Assembly (NCBI RefSeq): GCF_014930365.1 | Contig: NZ_JABXWI010000003.1 | Location: forward strand, 496,001 to 560,000 | Direction: 5' to 3' | DNA from: Streptomyces caniscabiei | GTDB lineage: Bacteria > Actinomycetota > Actinomycetes > Streptomycetales > Streptomycetaceae | DNA: 64,000 nucleotides | In this document: in pieces, positions 17,815 through 27,025 of the stretch | Numbering within the stretch: the first letter of the stretch is position 1 | Layout: every line of letters begins with the position of its first letter | Program-made: the position numbers and the translations under genes | The notes under the pieces: model-generated | What the model was told of the DNA's origin: nothing | The model's input: the letters and a program-made list of their open reading frames with translations, nothing else | Databases searched by the model: none

Positions 17815-18291
17815 CTACCCCGCCGCCGCGTCTCTCTCCGAGAGGACCTTGTCTCTCACCGCCAGGCGCCGCAGCATCTCCAGCACCCGGTCCCGCGCCT
17901 CGTCCGCGGCGTCGATCGCCTCCATGCACTGCCAGTACGTCGCCTCGTCGTCCGCCCCGCTCGCCAGGCCCACGAGCGCGATGCCGACCTCGCCCAGCAG
18001 GCCGCCGAGCCGCTGCAGCGACTCGTGGGCGTCGCCCAACTCGGTGAGCTGGGCGGCGCGTAAATCGCCCACGCCGAGCGGCGGGGCGCCGAGTATGCCG
18101 CAGCCGCTGCCGGCCAGCTCGGTCAACCCCAGGGCCTCACCGCGCAGTTCGGGAGGTCCCGAGACCGCGAGGCGGCTCCCGATCGCCTGGGCGAGGGCAT
18201 AGGACTGCCATGCCTCCGCCATGATCTGAGGTCCCTCGACGCTGCCCGCCAGAGCACGCCCGCTCGCGAAGATGAGCCGCACCGCATCCAT
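17815..18291 (-). CDS. DUF6099-like hypothetical protein
   Basis: A 158-residue, mostly helical cytoplasmic protein with segments MAEAWQSYALAQAIGSRLAV and GPPELRGEALGL. I recognise this type as a Streptomyces-specific family (probably DUF6099) of unknown role. It has no signal peptide or membrane segment. It is encoded upstream of nothing obvious; the next minus-strand gene is separated by the DnaA-box-like region. Confidence 0.65.
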   Translation of the reverse strand: MDAVRLIFASGRALAGSVEGPQIMAEAWQSYALAQAIGSRLAVSGPPELRGEALGLTELAGSGCGILGAPPLGVGDLRAAQLTELGDAHESLQRLGGLLGEVGIALVGLASGADDEATYWQCMEAIDAADEARDRVLEMLRRLAVRDKVLSERDAAAG

Positions 18292-18352
18292 GCGCTGCCC
18301 CCGACTTTCCCCGACGCGCTCTCACACGTCCGCCCGAACTCCTGCCTGTTCA

Positions 18353-18430
18353 TTACCCACAGTGAGGGCCGCTGAGACAGAAAGCCAGAGGAAGCCTGAA
18401 ATCTGTGGATAACAAGTCGGCTGTGGACAA
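18353..18430. promoter_or_regulatory. Cluster of DnaA-box-like sequences
   Basis: TGTGGATAA (18404-18412) and TGTGGACAA (18422-18430) are the reverse complements of TTATCCACA and TTGTCCACA, the classical and Streptomyces-type DnaA boxes. They lie in the same orientation, 18 bp apart. TTACCCACA at 18353-18361 is a one-mismatch third box in the opposite orientation. The region lies in the 193-bp gap upstream of the 158-residue gene and downstream of the MazG-like gene. Confidence 0.5.
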
Positions 18431-18484
18431 GTTTTCAACTCCGGAGAGTGACAACCGGACGGAGGGGCTCAGCGTCGAGCCGCC

Positions 18485-18979
18485 TCAGGGACGCCCCGGC
18501 GCCGGAAATCTCCGTTCGTTGCGGTCGATCTTCGCATCCAGCGCTGACAACGGATCGATCCCCAGCACCTCGCAGAGCTGGAGCAGATAGGCGAGGACGT
18601 CGGCCACCTCGTCCGTGACCCGGTGGGCGGTCTCCGGGTCCGACATCACACGCGCCGACTCCTCCGGCGTCAACCACTGGAAGATCTCGACCAGTTCGGA
18701 CGCCTCGACGCTCAGCGCCGAGACCAGGTTCTTGGGGGTGTGGTACGGCTGCCAGTCACGGGCGGCGGCGAACTCGGCGAGCCGCCGCTGCAACGCCGCG
18801 ACGTCCGGCTTCCGCCCGGCTCCGGGGGCGCGCCCCGGCTCGGATTCGGGGCCGTGGCCCGGCTCGGTCTCAGGACCTTGCCCCGGCTCGGTCTCAGGAC
18901 CTTGCCCCGGCTCGGTCTCAGGACCTTGCCCCGTCTCGGTCTCAGGACTTTGCCCCGGCTCGGTTTCAGGATCTTTCAC
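18485..18979 (-). CDS. MazG-like nucleotide pyrophosphohydrolase with N-terminal octapeptide repeats
   Basis: A 164-residue protein. The C-terminal ~105 residues are a MazG-like domain, predicted to hydrolyse (d)NTPs to monophosphates using Mg2+ held by the EASELVEIFQW and DEVADVLAYLLQ helices. The N-terminal ~48 residues are imperfect GPETEPGQ octads encoded by a 24-bp tandem repeat, which are not part of the enzyme and presumably disordered. The first codons overlap the AAA ATPase gene by 14 bp, so translation is coupled. The start is uncertain because repeat expansion carries no other strong start; the folded domain begins near VAALQRRLAEF. Confidence 0.8.
   Translation of the reverse strand: MKDPETEPGQSPETETGQGPETEPGQGPETEPGQGPETEPGHGPESEPGRAPGAGRKPDVAALQRRLAEFAAARDWQPYHTPKNLVSALSVEASELVEIFQWLTPEESARVMSDPETAHRVTDEVADVLAYLLQLCEVLGIDPLSALDAKIDRNERRFPAPGRP
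18837..18979. repeat. 24-bp tandem repeat inside mazG-like gene
   Basis: Units beginning GGCTCGGTCTCAGGACC: three identical copies at 18861-18932, one near-identical at 18933-18956, a partial one at 18957-18979 that contains the start codon and the upstream gene's stop, and a degenerate one at 18837-18860. Because 24 is a multiple of 3, copy-number changes keep the frame. Confidence 0.9.
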
Positions 18980-20141
18980 GGTTCAGGTCTACCACCGTCA
19001 CCCCGGCCACTCCGGTGGCCCAGGAGGCGTCGCTCACCGCGCCGACGAGCCGGATGTGCCCGCGCTCGCACATCCGGGCCGCCAGCCGCACCAACTCCCC
19101 TGTCTGCCGGGGGTCCAGGGCCCGGTCGAAGCCGTCGGCGAGGACCGTCAGCGTCTGGAGGGCCGCCGGCACCTCCGCGGCCTGGTCGACCTCCAGCACG
19201 CCGGGGCCGGTGAACAGCACGAGCGCCAGCGCGAGGTACCGCAACTCGCCGTCCCCCAGCAGACCCAGGGCCGTCCGCACACCGTCCCCCCGGTCCAGCA
19301 CCGCCCGCACCGCGCCGCCCCGCAGCGGCTCGGCGAGCAGATCGAGGACCGGTCCCACGCAGCCGTCGCGCACGGCACCGACGAGCAGCGCGTGCCGCCG
19401 CCCGCACTCCGTCCGCGTGCGCCACAGCACGTCGGCGAGGTTGTCGCAGCCCCGCAGGAGCCGGCCGGAGCCGAGCGGCACGGCGGCGCGCATCCGGCCG
19501 GGGCTCGGATCACAGGCGTAGACCGAGCGGAGGGCCACCACCATCTGCTCGGCGGCGGCGAGGACCCGGCGCTGCCCGTCCGTCTTGCCGGCGACGCGGA
19601 GCGGGAGCAGCGCGGTGCCGAGGCGGTCGTCGGGCAGGGGGCCGCGGGTGACCGGTGAGGTGCCGGCCGTGTGCCAGGCGGCCTGGACCACGGGGCGGCT
19701 CGGGTCGACGAGCGCCGTCTCCAGCAGGGTGAGTCCGCCGCACGTCAACCGCTCGCCCACCACGCGGAGTTCGGGCTCGGCCTGGACGGCGACGTCGAGG
19801 TGGACGGGCCCTTCGGGGCCGTCGGCCGTGCAGCCGATGCGAAAGCCCCGGCGCCGCTGGGCGTCGGGGCGGGCCCGCTCGGGGACACAGCCCCGCGGGT
19901 CGGGGAAGGCCTCGGCGAGGCGGGCGCCGCCACCGAGCCCGGCCAGCGCCTCGTACGCCCTGAGCGCGGTCGTCTTGCCGCTGCCGCTGCGCCCCGCGAG
20001 GAGGGTCAGCGGGCCGAGCGGAAGGTAGGTGTTGCGGTGCCCGGCGAAGGCGGAGAGCCGGAGTTCGGTGACGCTCGGCCGCTCCGGACGCGCCCCGGTG
20101 TCCACGCCGGGCACCACCGGAGAAAGGGATGACACGGTCAT
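18966..20141 (-). CDS. AAA family ATPase
   Basis: A 391-residue ATPase of the SMC/RecF-like AAA type. Walker A GRSGSGKT lies near residues 50-57, preceded by the typical LRLSAFAGHRNTYLPLGPLT entry. A C-terminal GDGELRYLALALVLF (signature-like) and VLEVDQAAE (Walker B position) follow. It has no long coiled coil, so it is a compact member of unknown function. It is the first gene of a two-gene unit with the MazG-like hydrolase (14-bp overlap), suggesting a nucleotide- or DNA-related housekeeping or stress role. The ATG at 20141 was chosen as the first in-frame start after the repeat-rich upstream region. Confidence 0.75.
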   Translation of the reverse strand: MTVSSLSPVVPGVDTGARPERPSVTELRLSAFAGHRNTYLPLGPLTLLAGRSGSGKTTALRAYEALAGLGGGARLAEAFPDPRGCVPERARPDAQRRRGFRIGCTADGPEGPVHLDVAVQAEPELRVVGERLTCGGLTLLETALVDPSRPVVQAAWHTAGTSPVTRGPLPDDRLGTALLPLRVAGKTDGQRRVLAAAEQMVVALRSVYACDPSPGRMRAAVPLGSGRLLRGCDNLADVLWRTRTECGRRHALLVGAVRDGCVGPVLDLLAEPLRGGAVRAVLDRGDGVRTALGLLGDGELRYLALALVLFTGPGVLEVDQAAEVPAALQTLTVLADGFDRALDPRQTGELVRLAARMCERGHIRLVGAVSDASWATGVAGVTVVDLNRERS

Positions 20142-20207
20142 ATGCGGACACTAGGGGCCCGCCCGACAGGCAAACCGTTCCGCCGAGTGGATCTTCCTAC
20201 GATCGAG

Positions 20208-20342
20208 GGAGCGCCCCGCCCGGGAGGAGGGCGCCCGACCCGGGAGCAGAGCGCCCCGTCGACACAAGGGCGCCCCGTCGACGCACGGGCGCCCTATCGA
20301 CACGAGGGCGCCCGCCCGCCTGGGAGCGCCCCCACCCCGGGG
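20208..20342. repeat. Imperfect ~19-20-bp tandem repeat
   Basis: Successive variants of GGGCGCCCCGTCGACACAA, with at least five recognisable units between the AAA ATPase start and the SepF-like stop. The cores GGCGCC and GTCGAC are themselves palindromic. Confidence 0.6.
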
Positions 20343-20351
20343 CGCCGCGCC

Positions 20352-20750
20352 TCACACGCCGGGAACCCCGGCGCCCTCCATCAGCCCCCGCACCTCGGTG
20401 CCCGGCGGCGTGAGAAGGAACACGTTCCGGTCGACCCGGTGCATTCCGGAAGACAGACCGAAGACGACTCCCGTGCTGAAATCGAGCACCCGCTTGGCGG
20501 TGTCGCCCTCCGCGCCCGACAGGTCCAAGAGCACCGGAACGCCCGCCATCAGCGTCTCCGCCACCTCGCGGGCATCCGCGAAGACGTTGACCCGCAGCAC
20601 CACGAAGCGGCGCCGGGCCTCCGTCTCGGCTTCCGGTATGGTCCGATGGCCGACCGCGGACGGCCAGGCGTCCCGGCCCCGCAGCGGCACGACCTGGGCG
20701 AGCCCCTCCCACTGTTCGTCGGTGACATCGTGGCTGTTCACCCTGTTCAC
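20352..20750 (-). CDS. SepF-like cell division protein
   Basis: A 132-residue protein with the SepF core: VVLRVNVFADAREVAETLMA, then PVLLDLSGAEGDTAKRVLDF, and FLLTPPGTEV at the end. SepF polymerises and tethers FtsZ to the membrane. Streptomyces carry a main sepF in the division cluster plus shorter paralogues (SepF-like A/B) that modulate Z-ring placement in hyphae. The absence of an ftsZ/ylmE neighbourhood makes this one of the paralogues. The usual amphipathic membrane-binding N-terminus is not evident. The GTG at 20750 follows a GGGGGA ribosome site; a TTG at 20792 is a weaker alternative. Confidence 0.8.
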   Translation of the reverse strand: MNRVNSHDVTDEQWEGLAQVVPLRGRDAWPSAVGHRTIPEAETEARRRFVVLRVNVFADAREVAETLMAGVPVLLDLSGAEGDTAKRVLDFSTGVVFGLSSGMHRVDRNVFLLTPPGTEVRGLMEGAGVPGV

Positions 20751-20929
20751 CGGCCTTCCCCCTGGCTCGCACTGAATGACTGCATCAGCCAATTCTTACG
20801 CAGCTCACCCGTTCGGCCCAACAGCGACACGGACCGCGACGCCCGCGTCCGACAGGTCGGCCGGAACCCGCCCTCACAGCCCCTTGCGCGGGCGTGTGTG
20901 GCGGGCGTAACGCCTCATGATCAGATCAT

Positions 20930-20945
20930 GTGACACAGGCGTAAC
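20930..20945 (+). promoter_or_regulatory. GlnR-like box upstream of nasA
   Basis: GTGAC-ACAGGC-GTAAC matches the paired GlnR half-site arrangement (gTnAc, 6-bp spacer, GnAAc-like) at the correct 11-bp period. A further GTAAC lies at 20907-20911. GlnR is known to control nitrate assimilation genes in Streptomyces. The match is partial, so this is a candidate only. Confidence 0.4.
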
Positions 20946-21000
20946 GGGCAATTCGTACGATCGAGCCTGCCGGACGGCGATCCGGAAGCTGAGCGGAAGC

Positions 21001-21091
21001 CGACCGGCTGCCGTATCGGACGGCGACCGGCTGCCGTATCGGACGGCGACCGACCGCGTGTCGGACGGCGACCGGCCACCGCGTCGAGCGG
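21001..21091. repeat. 23-bp tandem repeat in nasA leader
   Basis: Two identical units, CGACCGGCTGCCGTATCGG plus ACGG (21001-21023 and 21024-21046), followed by two degenerate units to 21091. It lies 140 bp before the nasA start. Confidence 0.85.
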
Positions 21092-21233
21092 CGCACGGCT
21101 GTCACGCCGGACAGCACCGGCCGCCGCACCGACAGGCGACAGCGACAGCTCAACAACAGCGACCGGTGGACCGACCGGACGCCGCACGGACGACCGACCG
21201 GAGACCCCGGACGCCGACAGAGAGGGGCCGCCC

Positions 21234-24200
21234 GTGGCCGCACAGGGCCCGCAGAGCACCACCACCCAGGTGCGGACCGTGTGCTCGTACTGCGGTGTCG
21301 GCTGCGGCATGCTCCTGGACGTCGGGATGGGTCCCGACGGCCGCCGCACGGTCCTGAAGGCGTCCGGCGACAAGTCCCACCCCGCGAACTTCGGCCGCCT
21401 GTGCACCAAGGGCGCGACCACCGCCGACATGCTCGCCGCGCCCGGCCGCCTCTCCACCGCCCTCGTCCGGGACGACCGGGGCGACGAACCGGCCCCCGCG
21501 CCCGTCTCCGACGCGATCGCCGAGACCGCCCGGCGGCTGCGCGCGATCATCGACGAGCACGGACCCGACGCGTTCGCCTTCTACGTCTCCGGCCAGATGA
21601 GCCTGGAGGCCCAGTACCTCGCGAACAAGCTGGCCAAGGGCTTCATCCGCACCAACCAGATCGAGTCCAACTCCCGGCTGTGCATGGCGAGCGCCGGCAC
21701 CGGCTACAAGCTGTCGCTGGGCGCCGACGGGCCGCCCGGTTCCTACGACGATCTCGACAGCGCGGACGTCTTCCTCGTCATCGGCTCGAACATGGCGGAC
21801 TGCCATCCGATCCTCTTCCTGCGGATGATGGACCGGGTCAAGGCGGGCGCGAAACTGATCGTCGTCGATCCGCGCCGCACGGCCACGGCCGAGAAGGCCG
21901 ACCTGTTCCTGCGGATACGCCCGGGAACGGACCTCGCCCTCCTCAACGGCCTGCTGCACCTGCTGCACGCGAACGGGCACACCGACCCGGACTTCATCGC
22001 CGCCCACACCGAGGGCTGGGAGGCGATGCCCGACTTCCTCGCCGACTACGCGCCGGACGCCGTCGCCGAGATCACCGGCATCCCGGCGGACGACATCCGC
22101 GCGGCCGCGCGGCTGATCGGCGAGGCCGCCGAGTGGACGAGCTGCTGGACGATGGGGCTCAACCAGTCCACGCACGGCACCTGGAACACCAACGCGCTCG
22201 TCAATCTGCATCTGGCGACCGGCGCGATCTGCCGTCCCGGCAGCGGCCCGTTCTCGCTCACCGGCCAGCCCAACGCGATGGGCGGGCGCGAGATGGGCTA
22301 CATGGGGCCGGGGCTGCCCGGCCAGCGGTCCGTGCTCGTGGCCGAGGAGCGGGCGTTCGTCGAGGAGTTGTGGGGGCTGGAGCCGGACTCCCTGCGCGCG
22401 GACGGCGTCGGCAAGGGCACGGTCGAGATGTTCCGGAAGATGGCCGACGGGGAGATCAAGGCCTGCTGGATCATCTGCACCAACCCGGTCGCCTCGGTCG
22501 CCAACCGCAGGACCGTCATCGAGGGCCTGGAGGCAGCGGAGTTCGTCGTCACCCAGGACGTCTTCGCCGACACCGAGACCAACGCGTACGCCGATGTCGT
22601 GCTGCCCGGTGCGCTGTGGACCGAGTCCGAGGGCGTCCTCGTCAACAGCGAGCGCAACCTCACGCTGGCCGCCCCCGCCGCCGACCCGCCGGGCGAGGCG
22701 ATGGCCGACTGGCGGATCATCGCGGCCGTCGCCAGGGAGATGGGGTTCGAGAAGGGCTTCGCGTACGACAGCGCCGAACAGGTCTTCGAGGAGATCAAGC
22801 GGGCGTGGAACCCGAAGACCGGGTGGGACCTGCGGGGCGTGACGTACGACCGGCTGCGGTCGGGGTCCGTGCAGTGGCCCGCGGCTTCGAAGGACGGCCC
22901 GGCACGCAATCCGATCCGCTACGTGGTGGGCGACGGTGACGCGAGCGACGCCGTGGTGGCGGGCGTCGACGGTGCGGCGGGCCGGAGGCTGCTCTTCCCC
23001 ACGGCCGGCGGGCGGGCCGTGTTCCACGCGCGGCCGCACCTGCCGGCCGCCGAGATGCCTGACGACGACTACCCGTTCGTGCTCAACACCGGGCGGCTCC
23101 AGCACCAGTGGCACACGCTGACGAAGACCGGCAGGGTCGCCAAGCTCAACAAGCTGAACCCCGGCCCGTTCGTGGAGGTGCATCCGCGGGACGCGCGTGA
23201 ACTGGGCGTCGGGGACGGGGACTCGGTGGAGGTCGCGTCACGGCGGGGGCGCGCCGTCCTTCCGGCGGTGGTCTCCGACCGGGTGATGCCCGGGTGCGTG
23301 TTCGCGCCGTTCCACTGGAACGACCTGTTCGGCGAGTACCTGAGCATCAACGCGGTGACGAGCGACGCGGTGGATCCGCTGTCGTTCCAGCCGGAGTTGA
23401 AGGTGTGCGCGGTGTCCCTGGCCAAGGTGGCCGCACCGGCAAGGGTTCCGGCACCCTTCGGCGGCGAGCCCACGGGGACGTCCGCGCCGGTGCCCGCCCC
23501 GGTGGCGGTCCCCGCACCCACCTCGGCCCCGGTGCCGACGGGGGTGACCGTGCCGTCCGCCGTCGTCCCGGGTGCCAACCCGTTCGGTCTCGAGCCCTCG
23601 CCGCCGCCCGTCCTCTCCGCCCAGGAGCGGCAGTACCTCACCGGATTCCTCGCCGGGCTCGGGTCAGGCGTGCAGGGGGTGCCCGTGCTGCCGGCGGACG
23701 CGCCGTTCGCGCCGGAGCACGCGGTGTGGGTGAACGGCGTGCTCGCCGGGATGTACTCGCGGTCGGCGGCTCCGACCGCGCCGACCGCCGCCGAACCGGC
23801 CGGACGCGAGGTCGTCGTGCTGTGGGCCTCGCAGACCGGGACGGCCGAGGAGTACGCGATGGCGGCGGCCGAGCACCTGGGGGCGGCGGGGCACCGGGCG
23901 ACGCTCGTCGGCATGGACGAGGCCGCGCCGGACCGACTGCCGCACGGCGCCGACCTGTTGCTGATCACCAGCACCTTCGGGGACGGCGACGCGCCCGACA
24001 ACGGCTCCGGGTTCTGGGACGCGCTGTCCCGGCAGGAGGCCCCCCGCCTGGACGGCGTGCGCTACGCCGTGCTGGCCTTCGGGGACTCCTCGTACGACGA
24101 CTTCTGCGGGCACGGCCGCCGGCTGGACGCCCGGCTCGGCGAGTTGGGCGGGGTGCGTCTGGCGCCCCGCACGGACTGCGAGCCCGACTTCGAACCGTCG

Positions 24201-25496
24201 GCGGACGCCTGGCTGGGCCAGGTCATCACCGCGCTCGGCACGGGCACGGACGGGGGCGACGGCGGAGGCGGGCCCACGACCTCGGCTACGAGGCCGCCGG
24301 GCTCCGCCACCCTCACCGCTCCCCCGATCACCGCCGCGCCCGTGTCCACGCCCGCCACGCCCGCCGCCCCGCGCTCCGCGAGGCCCGCGCCCGCCGCCGC
24401 CCGGCTGGTCGGCAACCGGCTGCTGAGCCTGCCCGGCGCGGGCAAGGAGGTGCGCCGGTTCACCTTCGACACCAGCGGGACGGGACTGTCGTACGAGGCG
24501 GGCGACGCGCTCGGTGTGCGGCCGGTCAACTCCCTCGGCCTGGTCGCGGAGTGGCTGGCGGTGACCGGCCTGGACGGTTCGGCTCCCGTGACGCTGGACG
24601 GGCTCGGCGAGGTGCCGTTCGCCGAGGCGCTGCACCGGCATCTCGACATCACCCGGATCACCGCGGACCTCCTGCGCTTCGTCGCCGAACGCACCCGGGA
24701 CAACCGGGAGTTGAAGAAGCTCATGCGTCCGGACAACAAGGACGGGCTGGCCCAGTGGTCGTGGGGCCGGCAGGCCGTCGACGTGGTCGCCGAGTTCACC
24801 GTACGGGCCTCCGCCCAGGAGTGGGCCGGTGTCTTCAGGAAGCTCCAGCCGCGTCTGTACTCGATCTCGTCGAGCCCGCTCGTCGACCCGCACCACATCT
24901 CGCTGACGGTGTCGGTGGTGCGGTACGAGAACCTGCGCGGGCACCCGCGCGGCGGGGTCTGCTCCCCCTTCCTCGCGGACGGCGAGGCGGACCTGGAGGT
25001 GCCGGTCTTCGTCCAGCGCTCGCCGCACTTCCGGCCGCCTGCCGACCCGGTGACCCCCATGATCATGGTCGGTCCCGGCACCGGTGTCGCGCCCTTCCTC
25101 GGCTTCCTCCAGGAACGGCGGGCCCTCGGCCACCGGGCGCCCAACTGGCTGTTCTTCGGGGAGCAGCACCGGGCGACGGACTTCTACTACCAGGAGGAGC
25201 TGACCGACCTTCAGGAGTCGGGTGTGCTCAGCAGGTTGGACACCGCCTTCTCCCGTGACCAGCGTGCCAAGGTCTACGTCCAGGACCGGATGCGCGAGCA
25301 CGGACCCGAGCTGTGGCACTGGCTCCAGGACGGCGCCCGCTTCTATGTGTGCGGCGACGCCTCCCGGATGGCGAAGGACGTCGACCGGGCCCTGCGGGAC
25401 GTCGCGATCACCCACGGCGGGATGACCGAGGACGAGGCGGCCGCGTACGTGAAGCAACTGGCCACGGAGAAGCGGTACGTGCGGGACGTGTACTGA
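21234..25496 (+). CDS. nasA: Self-sufficient assimilatory nitrate reductase (Mo-bisPGD/flavodoxin/FAD-NADPH fusion)
   Basis: A 1420-residue fusion. The N-terminal molybdopterin oxidoreductase (about 1-720) has a 4Fe-4S motif with Cys17, Cys20, Cys24 and Cys57, then NasA-type segments such as [20 protein letters not shown] and a molydopterin-dinucleotide C-domain. After a Pro/Ala linker comes a flavodoxin domain (about 860-1000; [15 protein letters not shown] binds FMN). The FAD/NADPH reductase (about 1055-1420) has [10 protein letters not shown] and [11 protein letters not shown] motifs, as in CysJ/P450 reductase. Electrons can therefore flow from NADPH to nitrate in one polypeptide. The GTG at 21234 follows GAGGGG. 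The nitrite reductase and transporter genes are not adjacent. Confidence 0.93.
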   Translation: MAAQGPQSTTTQVRTVCSYCGVGCGMLLDVGMGPDGRRTVLKASGDKSHPANFGRLCTKGATTADMLAAPGRLSTALVRDDRGDEPAPAPVSDAIAETARRLRAIIDEHGPDAFAFYVSGQMSLEAQYLANKLAKGFIRTNQIESNSRLCMASAGTGYKLSLGADGPPGSYDDLDSADVFLVIGSNMADCHPILFLRMMDRVKAGAKLIVVDPRRTATAEKADLFLRIRPGTDLALLNGLLHLLHANGHTDPDFIAAHTEGWEAMPDFLADYAPDAVAEITGIPADDIRAAARLIGEAAEWTSCWTMGLNQSTHGTWNTNALVNLHLATGAICRPGSGPFSLTGQPNAMGGREMGYMGPGLPGQRSVLVAEERAFVEELWGLEPDSLRADGVGKGTVEMFRKMADGEIKACWIICTNPVASVANRRTVIEGLEAAEFVVTQDVFADTETNAYADVVLPGALWTESEGVLVNSERNLTLAAPAADPPGEAMADWRIIAAVAREMGFEKGFAYDSAEQVFEEIKRAWNPKTGWDLRGVTYDRLRSGSVQWPAASKDGPARNPIRYVVGDGDASDAVVAGVDGAAGRRLLFPTAGGRAVFHARPHLPAAEMPDDDYPFVLNTGRLQHQWHTLTKTGRVAKLNKLNPGPFVEVHPRDARELGVGDGDSVEVASRRGRAVLPAVVSDRVMPGCVFAPFHWNDLFGEYLSINAVTSDAVDPLSFQPELKVCAVSLAKVAAPARVPAPFGGEPTGTSAPVPAPVAVPAPTSAPVPTGVTVPSAVVPGANPFGLEPSPPPVLSAQERQYLTGFLAGLGSGVQGVPVLPADAPFAPEHAVWVNGVLAGMYSRSAAPTAPTAAEPAGREVVVLWASQTGTAEEYAMAAAEHLGAAGHRATLVGMDEAAPDRLPHGADLLLITSTFGDGDAPDNGSGFWDALSRQEAPRLDGVRYAVLAFGDSSYDDFCGHGRRLDARLGELGGVRLAPRTDCEPDFEPSADAWLGQVITALGTGTDGGDGGGGPTTSATRPPGSATLTAPPITAAPVSTPATPAAPRSARPAPAAARLVGNRLLSLPGAGKEVRRFTFDTSGTGLSYEAGDALGVRPVNSLGLVAEWLAVTGLDGSAPVTLDGLGEVPFAEALHRHLDITRITADLLRFVAERTRDNRELKKLMRPDNKDGLAQWSWGRQAVDVVAEFTVRASAQEWAGVFRKLQPRLYSISSSPLVDPHHISLTVSVVRYENLRGHPRGGVCSPFLADGEADLEVPVFVQRSPHFRPPADPVTPMIMVGPGTGVAPFLGFLQERRALGHRAPNWLFFGEQHRATDFYYQEELTDLQESGVLSRLDTAFSRDQRAKVYVQDRMREHGPELWHWLQDGARFYVCGDASRMAKDVDRALRDVAITHGGMTEDEAAAYVKQLATEKRYVRDVY

Positions 25497-26085
25497 GCGG
25501 TTGCCGGTTCGGCGCGTCGCTCGGCGGAACCACGCGTCGTCCACTCAGATCCAGGGCCGAGAGGTAGTTGCGGACGGTGCCCTGGGCCAGGTGGACCTCG
25601 GCGGCGATCTCGGCGACCGAGGCTCCGGTGCGGGCCGCGCGCAGCACCTGCAGTTCGCGGTCGCTGAGCGGGCAGTCGTCCTCGGTGAGGGCGGACGCGG
25701 CGATGTCGGGGTCGACGTAGCGGCGTCCGGCGGCGACATCGCGGAGGATCTCCGCCAGCCGGGCGGCCGGGGTGGTCTTGGGCACGAAGCCGCGCACCCC
25801 GGCCGAGAGCGCCCGGCGCAGCACCGCCGGACGGGCGTGCCGGGTCACCAGCACGACGCGGGTGGGCAGTTCGGCCCCGATCTCCTCGGCGGCGCGCAGC
25901 CCGTCCGTCGGCGGCATCTCCAGGTCGAGCACCGCGATGTCCGGGCGGAACTCGCGGGCCGGCCGCACCGCCTCGGTGGACGTGGACGCCTCGGCGACGA
26001 CCGTCAGGTCGTCCTCCAGCGCGAGCAGCGCGGCGAGGGCGCTTCTGAGGAGGTCCTCGTCGTCGGCGATGAGCAGCCGGATCAT
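25408..26085 (-). pseudogene. Response regulator (DesR/LuxR-type), C-terminally truncated
   Basis: It begins with ATG 26085 (MIRLLIADDEDLLRSAL), which overlaps the ancestral kinase stop (ATGA). The receiver domain is complete: acidic pocket DDE, phospho-acceptor Asp in AVLDLEMPP, Thr in LVTRHARP, Lys in FVPKT. The NarL/LuxR helix-turn-helix starts at LSDRELQVL and includes the recognition helix AQGTVRNYLSA. Near 25560, however, it runs into unrelated sequence and lacks the last dimerisation helix (normally KLGxRNRxEA). The frame then continues antisense into the 3' end of nasA before stopping at 25408. It is most likely a decayed gene, possibly truncated by the rearrangement that brought nasA next to it. 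Confidence 0.7.
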
Positions 26086-26787
26086 CGTGCCGCCCCCTTC
26101 GTGGGTCCGAGCGGCAGTGAGGCCGTCACCTCGAAGCGGTTCGCCGTCGCGGTGCCATGTCAACTCGCCCTGGGCCGCCCGCAGTCGTTCGTCGAGCGCG
26201 ACGAGCCCCGTACCGTCCGTGCCGACGGGATGCGCGTCGGCGCCGTCGTTGGTCATGCGCAGCCGGGCCCGCCCGTCGACGACACGGCAGTCGACCTCGG
26301 CGTACCGGGCCCGGCTGTGGCGCAGCACGTTGGTGGTGGTCTCCCGCATCACCAGCCCGAGGAGATGCCGTGCGGTGTCGGTCAGGTCGGCGGGGAGCGA
26401 GGCCGGTTCGAGGGCCCTACGGGCGTCGATGCCGGCGGCGGCCGGCACCTTGCCGGCGTTGGCGATCTCGTCGTCGAGTGCCGTACGGCGGTAGCCCCGC
26501 ACCACGGCCCGGGTGTCCCGCGGGGCGTCCGCCGACAACTGCCGTACCTCGCGCATCTCGGCGGCCGCGCGCACCGGGTCCCGCTCCACCAGCCGCGCGG
26601 CCAACTCGCTCTTCAGCGCGATGACCTGGAGGTGGTGGCCCTGGATGTCGTGCAGGTCGGCGGCGAAGCGGAGCCGTTCGTCCTTGACCGCCGACTCGGC
26701 CTCCAGCCGCCGTGCCCGGTCCAGTCGTCCGGCGATGTGCCACGCCCACCCTCGCCACCGACCTCGCCCGCCACTATGCGCCGACAC
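26082..26787 (-). pseudogene. Sensor histidine kinase remnant (N-terminal truncation and frameshift)
   Basis: Cytoplasmic half of a HisKA_3-type kinase. The phospho-His box is FAADLHDIQGHHLQVIALKS, and the ATPase N-box ETTTNVLRHS and GTGLVALDERL glycine box follow. The membrane sensor that normally precedes ARRLEAE is absent. Near 26143 an extra base shifts the frame: after DGE the open frame reads PLRGDGLTAART, whereas the neighbouring frame reads NRFEVTASLPLGPTKGAAR and then TGA, overlapping the ATG of the response regulator exactly as in intact operons. The single open frame joining kinase and regulator is therefore a frameshift artefact of decay, not a designed fusion. Confidence 0.75.
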
Positions 26788-27025
26788 CCGACGTCAGCGC
26801 GCCACGGACTCCCGGCAGCTGCCCCCCAACTCCCCTCCCTCTGACGGCTTTGCCATCTCTTTACAACGCGTTCCTCCGCTGTCTCGTCTCTTCGCTCGGT
26901 ACGTGACGCCGCCGCATGCCGGGCAACCGACCGGGCGGCGGCCACGGACCCGTTCCACGCCGCCGTCCCTCCGCCGAACCCGGCCGGGACGGCGGCGCGC
27001 CGAACCCGACGAGAGAGAGCTACCC

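Larger units (their letters stand above)
20751..21233. other. Intergenic region between sepF-like gene and nasA
   Basis: A 483-bp divergent promoter region. It holds a palindrome CATGATC-a-GATCATG (20916-20930), a GlnR-like site (20930-20945) and a 23-bp tandem repeat (21001-21091). No open frame with recognisable protein was found. Confidence 0.6.

Noticed and set aside
18353..18430. Replication origin
   Set aside because: Only three DnaA-like boxes and no dnaA/dnaN/gyrase genes nearby; the Streptomyces oriC has many more boxes.
18837..18979. CRISPR array
   Set aside because: The 24-bp units are contiguous, without spacers, and lie inside a coding frame.
20208..20342. CRISPR array or ori iterons
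   Set aside because: Units are short, degenerate and have no spacers, and no replication gene is near.
21150..25544. Long minus-strand frames over nasA
   Set aside because: Compositional shadows of the nitrate reductase, rich in Arg/Gly/Val/His with no motifs.
25408..26787. Single hybrid kinase-regulator protein
   Set aside because: The other frame holds a normal kinase C-terminus and a TGA overlapping the regulator ATG, so the apparent fusion is best explained by a one-base insertion.
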